64,000 bases of DNA from Paenibacillus glycanilyticus (GCF_023715145.1 NZ_JAMBNP010000013.1:124001-188000), one strand, 5' to 3'; positions 7,419 to 17,152 are shown, numbered from the stretch's first letter. Numbers and translations are program-made. Notes: generated by a model not told the origin, from the letters alone.

Positions 7419-9668
7419 ATGCGAAATAAAAAATGGTTGAGACGAATGCTTTATTCCCATTTAGCCATCCTGTGCAGCTTTGGTGCCGCTATTATCTGCA
7501 TCACATATGCCATCACCTACAGCGACCTGGTTCGGGATATAAAGAAATCCAACGGCGATTACGCCAGCCGGGTAGTCGACAGCATGACGGCATCCTTAAA
7601 GAATATCGAACGGACGCTAGCCGAACAGATCGTCAAAAACCAAGCGGTCAGTGATTTTTTTGACGATGACAGAGGCGATGGTACAACAAGCCTGACCAAC
7701 TATGAAGCTTCCAGCGAGATAGCTAAACTTCGCAATAACCCGCTGATTCATTCCGTGTATTTTTTCCGGAGCAAGGACCAGGTTGTACTGACGGGAGGTT
7801 ACATCACCGGTCTTTCCCAGTTCGACGACAATTGTTTCATTCAAAACCTGCTAAAGAACCCCCCAGCCTCCCGCTGGTCGTCTCTCCGTACTTATAGTGA
7901 ATTCCCGTTAATCGATCCTCCCGAGCGAATTATATCCATGACCCAAAAGATAGGAACCGAAGGCTGGATCGTCTTGAATGTAAAGGCGGACCTGCTGCTC
8001 GCTGCAGCCGACAATCTCAAAAACCATTCCCGCGGCTTCATGAACATTTCGGATGAACAGGGGCAGCTCCTGTACGCAACCGGACCCGGAAACAGTCCTT
8101 CCAAGCTGTCGATCCAATTCTATTCCAATTATATGGGCTGGACTTTTTCGAGCGGGACGGCCGATGAGCATTTACTCGGACAAGCAGCCTTTTTGTCCTT
8201 GATTCCCTTAACGATCATTGTTTTAACGCTGGCCGTCATCGTAGCCGTGATCCTGTACGTCACCCGAAGAAGTTATCGGCCGATCGAACATATGGTGACG
8301 AGGGTTTCTTCCTACCGCCAGGAGCTTAAAACCTCCGGTTACGACGAGTTTGCCATTCTGGAGCAAGCCTTCGAGGATATGCTGTTCCGGATGGATCAAA
8401 TTGATCTTAAGGAAGCCGAAAATCTGCAGTACAAACGAAAACAATTTTTCAACGAGCTGCAGGATTATGAAAACGTCGTTCCCGCCGAAGAATGGGGGAA
8501 CTATCTTTCCTTGTTTGATCTTCCGGAGCATGGCAGCCTGATCATCGCCATCTTGGAAATCGATAAATACGTCCCTTTGATGCGACAGAACCGCCAGAAC
8601 ATGCTGGGTTCCAAGCAGCGGCTGGAAAAGCTGGCAGGAGAGCGGCCGGATTTGCAGGCCCAAACCGTCTCTCAGAATTGGATTTCAGCCGACAGGCTGT
8701 CCCTCATGATGTATGTTCCCCCGGACCCGGAGCATGGACCCGAAGGTCGGGACGAGCCGCTGCAAGCCGTGGTTCGCGCCCTTGAGCGGCTCCGGATGAG
8801 TGCCGAAAGTGAGCTGGCGTTTACCACCACTATGGGGGTCGGCTCCCCTGTGCCGGAGCTGCCGCAAATTAAAAAGTCTTTCGAGGAAGCCATGACCGCC
8901 CTGCAATATAAAATGACGGCAGGCAGCAATCGGATTCTCCTTTATCCCGACATAAGCGACGGGGAGAAATCCGTTAACCCGCTTTATTTCAAGCGGGTAG
9001 AAGATTTGGTGCACCATTTCCGGATTCAGCAGCCGGAGTGGAAAAACGACTTCTCCCGGATCTTCGATCTTCTGGAGAATCACTTGCTGAAGAACGAAGA
9101 GATGCAGCTCCTGTTCAACTATCTGACGCACCGCTTCGCACGGGAGATGGAGGACACTTCGCCCGCGATCAGCGAATATTGGCATACGGTGACCTACCCC
9201 CGGATGACCGAAGCGCTCAAAGATATGGAGGAAACTCCCGTAATCCGGTTGTTGTTCAGCGAGCTGCTTGATCAGCTGTACGAGCAATACAACGCCATGC
9301 TGGAATCCAGAAGCAAAGATCGCCTGATTTACGAGGTGAAAAAATATATCGAGGAACATTTTGCCGACTTTGATCTGTCATTGAAATCCATAAGCGACCG
9401 ATTCGGCATTAACGGGAAATACGCCAGCCAATTGTTCAAGGAGGAATTCAAGGTCAAATTCGTCGATTTCCTGATTGGGCTGCGGGTAGATCAAGCGCAG
9501 ATTCTGCTGCGGGAAACCAACGAATCCATAAGCGAAATCTCGCGGCTTGTCGGTTACGAGCATGTCATTTCTTTTGGAAGAATATTCAAGAAAACGGTTG
9601 GCGTATCTCCCGGCGATTACCGCAAGCTGATGCGGAACGCCGAGAGTCAAGCTAACCCCGTCTTATGA
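7419..9668 (+). CDS. membrane-bound AraC-family regulator (YesN-like, one component)
   Basis: 749-residue regulator with two membrane helices (about residues 12-34 and 265-287) enclosing an extracytoplasmic sensor region of about 230 residues. A HAMP-like linker and a long cytoplasmic segment follow, ending in a C-terminal AraC helix-turn-helix domain (about residues 640-742, motif SISEISRLVGYEHVISFGRIF). Such proteins sense an external signal and bind DNA directly, with no separate kinase. I chose the ATG at 7419 because GGAAGGA lies 9 bases upstream; the open frame begins at a GTG 24 bases earlier. It is immediately followed by a sugar-uptake operon in the same direction, which is its most likely target. 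Confidence 0.88.
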   Translation: MRNKKWLRRMLYSHLAILCSFGAAIICITYAITYSDLVRDIKKSNGDYASRVVDSMTASLKNIERTLAEQIVKNQAVSDFFDDDRGDGTTSLTNYEASSEIAKLRNNPLIHSVYFFRSKDQVVLTGGYITGLSQFDDNCFIQNLLKNPPASRWSSLRTYSEFPLIDPPERIISMTQKIGTEGWIVLNVKADLLLAAADNLKNHSRGFMNISDEQGQLLYATGPGNSPSKLSIQFYSNYMGWTFSSGTADEHLLGQAAFLSLIPLTIIVLTLAVIVAVILYVTRRSYRPIEHMVTRVSSYRQELKTSGYDEFAILEQAFEDMLFRMDQIDLKEAENLQYKRKQFFNELQDYENVVPAEEWGNYLSLFDLPEHGSLIIAILEIDKYVPLMRQNRQNMLGSKQRLEKLAGERPDLQAQTVSQNWISADRLSLMMYVPPDPEHGPEGRDEPLQAVVRALERLRMSAESELAFTTTMGVGSPVPELPQIKKSFEEAMTALQYKMTAGSNRILLYPDISDGEKSVNPLYFKRVEDLVHHFRIQQPEWKNDFSRIFDLLENHLLKNEEMQLLFNYLTHRFAREMEDTSPAISEYWHTVTYPRMTEALKDMEETPVIRLLFSELLDQLYEQYNAMLESRSKDRLIYEVKKYIEEHFADFDLSLKSISDRFGINGKYASQLFKEEFKVKFVDFLIGLRVDQAQILLRETNESISEISRLVGYEHVISFGRIFKKTVGVSPGDYRKLMRNAESQANPVL

Positions 9669-9739
9669 GCCAAATGTCCTTATTTCCGGCTTTGTTTGGC
9701 TTTTTGCATGTTAGCTGAATAAGGTTTGCTTCACTCCAT

Positions 9740-9770
9740 TGGCGCCTCTCCGGCGCCATTTCTGCTCTTT
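9740..9770 (+). terminator. terminator between the AraC regulator and the sugar operon
   Basis: Perfect 7-bp stem TGGCGCC/GGCGCCA with a 5-base loop, then a T-rich tract. It separates the regulator from the operon starting at 9869, which implies a separate promoter for the operon in 9770-9850. Confidence 0.7.
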
Positions 9771-9868
9771 TGCATAGTCGGCAGAAACATGTAAATTGTC
9801 TCGCCTCACCCGCACGGGCTATAACGTAATTGCAACTCCAAAACTTATGGCGAGGTGAAGAAAGGTTT

Positions 9869-11455
9869 ATGAGAAACAGAGTGTTGAGCTACGCGTTGTT
9901 GGCCGTTTTCGCTGCCGGCTTGTTGGACGGATGTTCGTCCGGAAGCGGCAACGAAGCGCCTGCCGCGGCAGGCGCGGCGTCCGCAGATGCGGGCAAGCAG
10001 GTAACTTTAAAGATCGGTATTTTTGACCGGGGGAATGCGCCTGCCGGTTACACGGCTACGGACAACTATTGGACGGACTACGTCCAGAAAAATTTCGGCG
10101 ATCCCAACCATATTAAAGTTGAGTTTGTCCCGATTCCGCGCACCGATGCCACCGACAAAGTCAACGTCATGATGACCAGCGGCGACGCGCCGGATATCGT
10201 ATTCGCCAGCACCAACGTACTGACGCCTTATAGCTACGCCAAGGATGGCGGGCTGCTTCCGCTCGATTCGCTTATCGACCAATATGGCCCGAACCTTAAA
10301 AAGTATTTGGGAAGCGCTCTGGACGTCGGCAAGGTTGACGGGGTGCAATATTCGATTCCCGGACGCCGCGTCAACACGGGCAAATACGAAAACCTGATCC
10401 GCAAAGACTGGCTGGACAAGCTTGGTCTGCCGATGCCGCAAACCACGGAGCAGGTGTATGAAACGCTGAAGGCTTTTAAGGAAAAGGATCCGGGACAGAC
10501 GGGCGGTAAAGTGATTCCTCTCGGCTTGTCGCTGACGCCGGCCTCCTTCGAACCGATCGTCTGGTCTTTCATTCAGGACGGCCTTACGGACGAGCAGCGC
10601 TACACCCTGTCGGAAAATCTCGGATATCCGCTTCTGCTCCCAGGACATAAAGACGCATTGAAGTTTTTGAACAAGCTCTACAATGAAGGCCTCGTAAGTC
10701 CCGATTTTGCGCTTGATAAAGATGAAAAACAGGTCTTCCAGGACGTCATGAACGGAAAAGTCGGCATGTTCAGCGATAACCTGGGCAACGCCTACATGGA
10801 TAATCCCGGCATCGCCAAGGTGCTGACCCAAAATGTTCCCGGCGCGAATCTGGTCCCTGTTGACCCCTATACCAACAATGCCGGCAAACACTTAAAACCG
10901 GAATACGATCCTACGGGATTCTTCCTGATGGTTCCGGCTTCCAGCAAACGCGGTGCCGAAGCCATCAAATATCTCGACTGGATGGCTAAGCCGGACGTGC
11001 TCTTGACGCTGATGAACGGCATTGAAGGCGAGGATTATACGCTGGTGGACGGTTTGCCGCAGCGCACGCAATCGGAAGAAACCGCTAAGCGGATGTTTAA
11101 TTCCAATGACATCGTCATGATCACGCAGGGGGAGGATTTCGGCAGCAACGAGAAGAACTGGGCCGCGGCCGCGGCTATTGCGCCTGAACAATTCCGGCAA
11201 TATGTGATCGACGCTTACAAGATGTCGCTGACCGACACGACCCGTTATGCCAACTTCACCACGCCGATCGAAGCCGAAAACAAATATATGCCGGCGCTGA
11301 GAGACAAATATGACCAGCTTATCGTGAAAAGCGTAATTGCCAAGCCCGCGGATTTCGACAAGGTCTATGACGATCTCCTTAAAGATTATATGGCAAGCGG
11401 CGGCGGCGCCATTATCAAAGAACGTACGGAAGCCTACAAAGCAATGGCGAAATGA
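9869..11455 (+). CDS. extracellular sugar-binding lipoprotein (LplA/YtcQ-type)
   Basis: 528-residue solute-binding protein of the large LplA/YtcQ type that works with LplB and YtcP permeases to capture oligosaccharides at the cell surface. The signal sequence ends in LLDGC, a lipobox-like site with an unusual Asp at position -2. An acidic, Ala/Gly-rich linker follows, then the two-lobed binding domain. The ATG at 9869 is chosen because GAGGTGAAGAAAGG precedes it; the open frame extends 13 residues further upstream without a signal peptide. It is the first gene of an operon running to 17038. No ATP-binding subunit is encoded, as is usual when an MsmX-like ATPase is shared. The substrate is unknown. 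Confidence 0.88.
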   Translation: MRNRVLSYALLAVFAAGLLDGCSSGSGNEAPAAAGAASADAGKQVTLKIGIFDRGNAPAGYTATDNYWTDYVQKNFGDPNHIKVEFVPIPRTDATDKVNVMMTSGDAPDIVFASTNVLTPYSYAKDGGLLPLDSLIDQYGPNLKKYLGSALDVGKVDGVQYSIPGRRVNTGKYENLIRKDWLDKLGLPMPQTTEQVYETLKAFKEKDPGQTGGKVIPLGLSLTPASFEPIVWSFIQDGLTDEQRYTLSENLGYPLLLPGHKDALKFLNKLYNEGLVSPDFALDKDEKQVFQDVMNGKVGMFSDNLGNAYMDNPGIAKVLTQNVPGANLVPVDPYTNNAGKHLKPEYDPTGFFLMVPASSKRGAEAIKYLDWMAKPDVLLTLMNGIEGEDYTLVDGLPQRTQSEETAKRMFNSNDIVMITQGEDFGSNEKNWAAAAAIAPEQFRQYVIDAYKMSLTDTTRYANFTTPIEAENKYMPALRDKYDQLIVKSVIAKPADFDKVYDDLLKDYMASGGGAIIKERTEAYKAMAK

Positions 11456-11488
11456 CTGCTGTTCTAATCAAACTTTTGGAGGATCGGA

Positions 11489-12394
11489 ATGAAACAATCA
11501 TGGCTTTACTTTTTGCGGAATTGGCAATTGTATATCCTGCTGCTTGGTCCGGTCGCCTATTTTCTAATCTTTAAATACGGCCCGATGTACGGCATCCTGA
11601 TTGCTTTTCAAGATTTCAACCTCTTCAAGGGGGTTATGGGCAGTCCTTGGGTCGGGTTCGACGTGTTCCGCGAGGTTTTTGGCATGAGCGCCTTTTACAA
11701 GGCGCTCCGGAACACTTTCATGCTGAATTTGGCGGACCTGCTTTTCTCGTTCCCTGCCCCTATTTTGCTTGCGCTGCTTCTTAATGAAATAACCCGGGTC
11801 AGGTTCAAAAAATGGGCCCAAACCATTCTGTATCTGCCCCATTTTTTATCCTGGGTCATTATCGGCGGCATCATGCTTCAAGTTTTCGCCACCAATACGG
11901 GGATTGTTAATCTGCTGCTGGGGCATTTGGGGATTGATCCGATTCCGTTTCTAACCGACAAATACAACTGGCTGATCACTTACCTGGTTGTAGGAGTGTG
12001 GCAAAGCGCGGGCTGGGGGACGATCATTTATCTGGCTGCCATTACCGGCATCAATTCCGAGCTTTATGAGGCTGCGGCCATGGATGGAGCAGGACGTTTC
12101 CGGAAAATGCGGTCCATTACCCTGCCGGGCATCCGGCCGACCATTGTGGTGCTGCTTATCCTCAAGATCGGGGAAATCGTGCAAATCAGCTTTGACCGGC
12201 CGTATGTCATCGGCAATGTAAGCGTTCTGGATTTCTCGGAAGTAATCAGTACGTTTGTCTATAAGACGGGGGTTCAAACGGCCAACTTCTCCCTCGCAAC
12301 GGCGGTGGGGCTGTTCCAGGCCGTAGTAGGCATCATTCTGCTGCTTGCGGCAAACCGGATCGCCAAGAAAATAACCGGTAACGGAGTGTTCTGA
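11489..12394 (+). CDS. sugar ABC transporter permease, LplB family
   Basis: 301-residue inner permease with six predicted membrane helices. The cytoplasmic EAA loop ELYEAAAMDGAGRFRKM, which contacts the ATPase, is about two thirds along. The N-terminal YGPMYGILIAFQDFN signature is typical of the LplB group. A GGAGG box precedes the ATG, and the stop overlaps the start of the partner permease (TGATG), so the two are translationally coupled. It forms the membrane channel with the product of 12394-13290 and receives sugar from the binding protein at 9869-11455. Confidence 0.92.
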   Translation: MKQSWLYFLRNWQLYILLLGPVAYFLIFKYGPMYGILIAFQDFNLFKGVMGSPWVGFDVFREVFGMSAFYKALRNTFMLNLADLLFSFPAPILLALLLNEITRVRFKKWAQTILYLPHFLSWVIIGGIMLQVFATNTGIVNLLLGHLGIDPIPFLTDKYNWLITYLVVGVWQSAGWGTIIYLAAITGINSELYEAAAMDGAGRFRKMRSITLPGIRPTIVVLLILKIGEIVQISFDRPYVIGNVSVLDFSEVISTFVYKTGVQTANFSLATAVGLFQAVVGIILLLAANRIAKKITGNGVF

Positions 12395-13290
12395 TGAAAG
12401 CTGTAAACCATAGACGGCCCCATTCGTCCGCACCAGGTATCCGAGCTTTCGAACTCCTTAATATGGGGATCATCGCTGTGCTTGTCATTTTGTGCCTGGC
12501 TCCTTTGCTTCATATCGCCTCCATGTCGCTTAGCTCCAACCGGGCTATTCTTTCCGGAGAGGTGACCGTGTTCCCGCTCGGCATCAATTTCGAAGCGTAC
12601 CAAAAAATTTTCCAGGATGCTTCCATGATCCGTTCGCTCCTGGTGTCGATAGGCTTGACGGCGGGTTATACCGCCTTGTCCATGCTGATGACCGTGTTTG
12701 CCGCTTATCCGCTGTCCAAACGGCTGAAGGGCGCAAAGTTCGTCATGTTCCTTATCTTATTTACGATGTTTTTCAGCGGTGGCACCATTCCGGATTATTT
12801 GCTCATCCGCAGCCTGCATTTGACCAATCATCTTGGATCGCTGCTGCTGCCCGCGATGATTAATCCGTTTTTCCTGATCATTCTTCTTACCTTTCTTCGT
12901 TCGCTGCCCAGCGGGCTGCTTGAAGCGGCGGAAATGGACGGCAGCAGTCATTTCCATAGTCTGGTCCGAATTGTCCTGCCGCTGTCGATGCCGGCGCTGG
13001 CTACGCTCAGCCTGTTTTACGCCGTAGGCCGCTGGAACGGTTTCATGGACGCTTTGATGTACATTACGAATCCGAATCTGTACCCCATTCAGCTAAAGCT
13101 GTATCAGGTCGTCATGAACAGCATGACCAACGATCCTTTGTCCATGCAGGGCGATCAGGTCGTTTCCGTATTGCCGGAAAGCATCAAAGCGGCAAGCATT
13201 ATGTTTGCCACGCTGCCGATTCTGCTTGTTTACCCCTGGCTGCAAAAATATTTCATCTCCGGCGTCATGATCGGGGCCGTAAAGGAGTAG
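12394..13290 (+). CDS. sugar ABC transporter permease, YtcP/MalG-like
   Basis: 298-residue partner permease of the CUT1 class with six membrane helices and the EAA loop GLLEAAEMDGSSHFHSL. The C-terminus ends in FISGVMIGAVKE, typical of the YtcP group. Its start overlaps the previous stop, and its own stop is followed six bases later by the next gene, whose ribosome-binding site (AAAGGAG) lies inside this coding region. It is an integral part of the uptake operon. Confidence 0.92.
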   Translation: MKAVNHRRPHSSAPGIRAFELLNMGIIAVLVILCLAPLLHIASMSLSSNRAILSGEVTVFPLGINFEAYQKIFQDASMIRSLLVSIGLTAGYTALSMLMTVFAAYPLSKRLKGAKFVMFLILFTMFFSGGTIPDYLLIRSLHLTNHLGSLLLPAMINPFFLIILLTFLRSLPSGLLEAAEMDGSSHFHSLVRIVLPLSMPALATLSLFYAVGRWNGFMDALMYITNPNLYPIQLKLYQVVMNSMTNDPLSMQGDQVVSVLPESIKAASIMFATLPILLVYPWLQKYFISGVMIGAVKE

Positions 13291-13296
13291 CGCATC

Positions 13297-14250
13297 GTGA
13301 GGAATAAAGAAGATTTTTCATTTTCGACTTGCTGGAACATCAAGAAACACCGGAATGGCAGAGCGATGCTGGAAGAAATCATGGCGCTCGGCTTCCAAAA
13401 TGTCGAGTTGAATTATAACGTTACGCGGGAGCATCTGACCACGATCGAACCGATGATCGAAAACGGCGCCATCGGCATATCCAGCGTCCACCATGCTTTC
13501 CCGTTCATTGAAGACAAGGATTTCGACACGGATTCGCCCATGCTTGGTTACGAAGACGAGGACAAACGGAGAAGGGCGCTTGAACTGCTTAAGCAATCCG
13601 TTGAATACGCCGTGCGCTACGGCGCGAAAGCCGTCGTGGTACATCCCGGCGAGGTCCCGTTTCCGGGCAACGTCGACGCCCGGCTTAAAGACATATACAA
13701 GAACCAAGGCAGAAGCTCGGAGGCCTACGCAACGCTCTGGACCACGATGCTGGAGCAAAGGCAAAGCCAGGCTCCGCAGAACCTGGAACGCATTCATCGC
13801 AGCCTGGAGGAGATCAGCGATTTCATCGAGCGGAAAGGCTACAAAGTAGCCATCGGTATCGAGACCAGGGCACGCTGCTACCAAATTCCGACGCTGCGCG
13901 AGGCCGAATGGCTGACCAGCCGCCTGAAGGGCAGTCCCGTCGGGCTCTGGTACGACATCGGCCATGCCATGATGATGGAACGCATGGGGCTGTACGAGAA
14001 TCTGCGCGACCTTCGGGAGCTTGAGCTTCCGCTCGCCGGCGTGCACATTCACGAAACGATCGGGCTTTCCGATCATTGGTGTCCTTATGTCCACAGCGGG
14101 CAGGACGATTTCGATGTTGTCCTGGATATGATCCATAAAGCTCCTGTCCGGGTATACGAGCTGAAATCCGCTTGTTTGCCCGAGGAGATTGAGCAAAGTC
14201 ACAACCAAATCATGAACAAATTACTCGTGTTGGAGGGTCAAGCCAAATGA
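13297..14250 (+). CDS. sugar phosphate isomerase/epimerase-like TIM barrel
   Basis: 317-residue protein of the xylose isomerase-like TIM barrel superfamily (AP endonuclease 2 fold). Visible metal-site strands include VVVHPGE, the IETR region, WYDIGHA and VHIHET, giving the Glu, Asp and His ligands of this family. Members isomerise, epimerise or dehydrate sugars and inositols. The start is GTG at 13297 with AAAGGAG 9 bases upstream; no ATG is better placed. It lies between the transporter genes and two Gfo/Idh/MocA oxidoreductases. That pairing suggests oxidation to a keto-sugar followed by isomerisation of the imported compound. Confidence 0.8.
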   Translation: MRNKEDFSFSTCWNIKKHRNGRAMLEEIMALGFQNVELNYNVTREHLTTIEPMIENGAIGISSVHHAFPFIEDKDFDTDSPMLGYEDEDKRRRALELLKQSVEYAVRYGAKAVVVHPGEVPFPGNVDARLKDIYKNQGRSSEAYATLWTTMLEQRQSQAPQNLERIHRSLEEISDFIERKGYKVAIGIETRARCYQIPTLREAEWLTSRLKGSPVGLWYDIGHAMMMERMGLYENLRDLRELELPLAGVHIHETIGLSDHWCPYVHSGQDDFDVVLDMIHKAPVRVYELKSACLPEEIEQSHNQIMNKLLVLEGQAK

Positions 14251-14924
14251 TGAATACCGAATGGATTTCCAAATACGCGCCTTATATTTATTTTGACAAC
14301 AACGAACCTTTCTTCCCTGTCCGCGTCGGCGTTACCGTGCTGGAGGAAGCGGGTCCTTCTCCTTCTACGCGCCGAACCTTTGCTTTCGACGAGCCGGGAC
14401 TTAAGTATATTATCGAGTATGCCATCTATTGGGATTACGATATTCAGCACCTGTACGAGCTGGAGCATGTATGGATTTATGTGGGGCAAAACGACGAGGT
14501 CATTGATTGCGACGCCAGCTTCCACGGCAGACATTTCAAAGGGCTTCTGCGTGACCGCAGCAACCTGGTTGACGGCACCCATGTCAAGCTGTACTCCCAG
14601 CCGGGCAAACATGCCTTCATGCCTCAGGCGGACATGTTTTATCTGCTGCCGGAGTTAATGTCCGCAACGGATGAATATGCGGGAAGACGCGGGTTGTTAG
14701 TTACCGGTCCGTTCGACGGGGTTTATTCGACCGATGACGAAACGGACCGCAAGGTAGAGCTTTATTTGCGGAGCTTCCGCTTCAAGCCTGCCATGGAATT
14801 CCGCGAATATCGCATTGATCCGGCGCTGTACGCCACTTGGGAGCAGCTTCATGCCGAGGTCCCCGTCCGCATTAAGGAAAGACTGGCTGAAATTGATGAA
14901 TTCCTGGGAGGAGAAGAGAAATGA
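14247..14924 (+). CDS. uncharacterised protein, weak Vps62/NPP1-like features
   Basis: 225-residue soluble protein with no signal peptide or membrane helix. I do not recognise it with confidence. The opening YAPYIYFDNNEPFFPVRV resembles the start of Vps62-type domains. The later HLYELEHVWIYVG followed by a His-containing segment recalls the His/Glu-rich core of NPP1-like folds. This is a visual resemblance, not a search result. Its start overlaps the previous stop and its stop overlaps the next start, so it is embedded in the sugar operon and likely acts in the same pathway. It might bind or modify the substrate. It is a real gene judged by coupling, ribosome-binding site and length. Confidence 0.7.
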   Translation: MMNTEWISKYAPYIYFDNNEPFFPVRVGVTVLEEAGPSPSTRRTFAFDEPGLKYIIEYAIYWDYDIQHLYELEHVWIYVGQNDEVIDCDASFHGRHFKGLLRDRSNLVDGTHVKLYSQPGKHAFMPQADMFYLLPELMSATDEYAGRRGLLVTGPFDGVYSTDDETDRKVELYLRSFRFKPAMEFREYRIDPALYATWEQLHAEVPVRIKERLAEIDEFLGGEEK

Positions 14925-16003
14925 ACAGACAATTAAAGGTCGGAATTATTGGCTGCGGAGCTATCGCATTTGGCAAACATTTACCTAACTTGAGCAAACA
15001 AGAGGCCGTTGCCATTACGGCTTTTGCGGATATTGTGACCGAGAAAGCCCGGCAGGCGGCTGAAAAATTCGGTACGACGGACGCTAAGGTGTACAGCGAT
15101 TACCGGGAGCTGCTGGCGGATTCCTCCATCGACGTTGTGCATGTTTGCACGGCAAACGATGCCCATGCCGAAATTTCTATCGCTGCGCTAGAGGCAGGCA
15201 AGCACGTGATGTGCGAAAAACCGATGGCCAAAACCGCAGCCGATGCCCGCCGCATGGTGGAAGCCGCTAAACGCACAGGCAAAAAACTGACCATCGGCTT
15301 TAACAATCGTTTCCGGCCGGACAGCCAATTTTTGAAGCAGGTTTGCGACAACGGCGATCTCGGCGAGATTTATTTCGCCAAAGCCCACGCGCTGCGCAGA
15401 CGGGGCGTTCCCACTTGGGGCGTTTTCCTCGACAAGGACAAGCAAGGCGGCGGCCCGCTTATCGACATCGGTACCCATGCGCTGGATTTGACGCTGTGGC
15501 TCATGAACAATTACGAACCCAAGGTAGTCTTGGGAACCACTTATCAAAAGCTGGCTAACCGCAAGGGTTCGGCTAACGCGGGCGGAACTTGGGATCCTGG
15601 CAAATTTACGGTAGAGGACTCGGCGTTTGGCATGATCGTCATGAAAAATGGCGCTACGCTGATGCTGGAGTCCAGCTGGGCGCTGAATATGCTGGATACG
15701 CGCGAAGCGTTATACACGCTTTGCGGCACGGAAGGCGGCGCGGACGTGAAAGATACGCTTCGGATTAACGGTGAAAAATACGGCCGTCTCTACGCCAATA
15801 GCATCCAGTTCGACGTCAAAGGCGCGGATTTCTTCGACGGACGCAAGGAAAGCATGCATGAGCGGGAATGCCGGATGTGGATCGAAGCGATTCTTAGCGA
15901 TACGGATCCGGTTGTATTACCTGAGCAAGCCTGCGTAGTCTCCGAAATTATCGAAGCCATTTATGAATCCAACCGCACCGGCGAGGCCATTTATTTTGAT
16001 TGA
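14921..16003 (+). CDS. Gfo/Idh/MocA-family NAD(P)-dependent oxidoreductase
   Basis: 360-residue dehydrogenase. The N-terminal Rossmann fold carries the glycine motif VGIIGCGAIAFGKH (residues 7-20), and CEKPMA supplies the conserved Lys of the active site. DIGTHALDLTLWLM contains the catalytic His region. Substrates of the family are sugars, inositols and their derivatives, oxidised at a hydroxyl group. The start overlaps the preceding gene by four bases after a GGAGGAGA box. Together with the isomerase-like gene and the second oxidoreductase it forms a catabolic set served by the upstream transporter. Confidence 0.9.
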   Translation: MNRQLKVGIIGCGAIAFGKHLPNLSKQEAVAITAFADIVTEKARQAAEKFGTTDAKVYSDYRELLADSSIDVVHVCTANDAHAEISIAALEAGKHVMCEKPMAKTAADARRMVEAAKRTGKKLTIGFNNRFRPDSQFLKQVCDNGDLGEIYFAKAHALRRRGVPTWGVFLDKDKQGGGPLIDIGTHALDLTLWLMNNYEPKVVLGTTYQKLANRKGSANAGGTWDPGKFTVEDSAFGMIVMKNGATLMLESSWALNMLDTREALYTLCGTEGGADVKDTLRINGEKYGRLYANSIQFDVKGADFFDGRKESMHERECRMWIEAILSDTDPVVLPEQACVVSEIIEAIYESNRTGEAIYFD

Positions 16004-16042
16004 TAGAGCTGATAGAGCCCTGCCAAAAGGAGGTTTTAAGAG

Positions 16043-17038
16043 ATGATCAACATAGCTATATTGAGCTTTTGGCATGTTCATGCCAGGGATTACGCCCTCC
16101 AGGCCGAGCAGCATCCGGAGATGGTTATCAAAGCGATATGGGACGAGGACCCGGATCGCGGAGCCGTGCAGGCAGAAGCGCGGCAGGTGCCCTTCTATGC
16201 AGATTTGGTCGAACTGCTTGCCAATCCTGAAATTGATGCCGTTATTGTCACGACTCCAACTTCGATGCACCGGGATGTGATCTCGGCGGCGGCTCGAGCA
16301 GGCAAACATATTTTCACCGAGAAAGTACTAGCCGCAACCATTCGGGAAGCCCAAGAAATTGTGGACGCCGTGCAACAAGCGGGCGTCAAGCTTACCGTTT
16401 CCCTCCCCCGGCTGAATACCCCTTTTGCCCAAGCCGCCCGGGAAGTGGCCGCCAAAGGACTGCTCGGCCGACTTACGCAGGTCCGGGTAAGAATGGCTCA
16501 CAAGGGAGCGCTGTCGGATACGGGATTGCCTCCTTACTTCTATAGCCTAGAGCAATGCGGAGGCGGTGCCATGATTGACCTGGGCTGTCATCCGATGTAT
16601 TTGACCCGCATGCTGCTTGGCATGCCGAAGAGCATCATCTCAAGCTACGGTTATGTGACAGGGAGAGATGTGGAAGACAACGCCGTCGCCGTATTGGGTT
16701 ATGCGGACGGAGCTGTAGGCGTCGTCGAAACCGGCTTTGTGAATCCGCTGTCCCCGTTAACGCTTGAAGCGCACGGCACGAAAGGAAGCATGGCCTTCAG
16801 CCTGCAGAATCGGAAGCTGATCGTGGCCAGCGTGGACAACGGAGACAATCCGGTAATCGAATGGCCGCTGCCGGATGCCCTGCCTTCCGATCTGGAGCAA
16901 TGGGCTTCCCATGTTCAACAGAACACGATCAACACGCAAAATCTGGAGATGGCTCTTGACCTGACCCGTCTTATGGAAGCCTCCAACCTGTCAGCCAAGC
17001 TTGGCAAAGCGATAGAGCTTTCGCAGCTGCAGGTATAG
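16043..17038 (+). CDS. Gfo/Idh/MocA-like oxidoreductase with altered nucleotide motif
   Basis: 331-residue protein with the two-domain Gfo/Idh/MocA layout. The family segments FTEKVLAATIREA (active-site Glu-Lys) and GGGAMIDLGCHPMYLTRML are clear. The first beta-alpha turn reads AILSFWHVHARDYA instead of the usual glycine-rich GxGxxG, so cofactor binding may be unusual. It follows the first oxidoreductase by 39 bases with an AGGAGG box and ends the operon. Two oxidoreductases in tandem may act on successive hydroxyls, or one may reduce what the other oxidised. Confidence 0.85.
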   Translation: MINIAILSFWHVHARDYALQAEQHPEMVIKAIWDEDPDRGAVQAEARQVPFYADLVELLANPEIDAVIVTTPTSMHRDVISAAARAGKHIFTEKVLAATIREAQEIVDAVQQAGVKLTVSLPRLNTPFAQAAREVAAKGLLGRLTQVRVRMAHKGALSDTGLPPYFYSLEQCGGGAMIDLGCHPMYLTRMLLGMPKSIISSYGYVTGRDVEDNAVAVLGYADGAVGVVETGFVNPLSPLTLEAHGTKGSMAFSLQNRKLIVASVDNGDNPVIEWPLPDALPSDLEQWASHVQQNTINTQNLEMALDLTRLMEASNLSAKLGKAIELSQLQV

Positions 17039-17109
17039 CCGCTAATTTGCATCGCGTCGTTTTTGTTCCGGACAGCGTAATGCAATCATGATGAACTCGT
17101 GGCACTTTA

Positions 17110-17152
17110 AACAGCAAAGACGCCGGGAATAACTCCCGGCGTCTTTGCTGTT
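17110..17152. repeat. perfect 19-bp inverted repeat
   Basis: AACAGCAAAGACGCCGGGA and its exact complement flank a 5-base loop. It lies about 70 bases after the sugar operon and directly abuts the guaA fragment at 17153. No T tract follows on either strand, so it is not a standard intrinsic terminator, although it could still end or stabilise transcripts arriving from the plus-strand operon. Confidence 0.85.
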
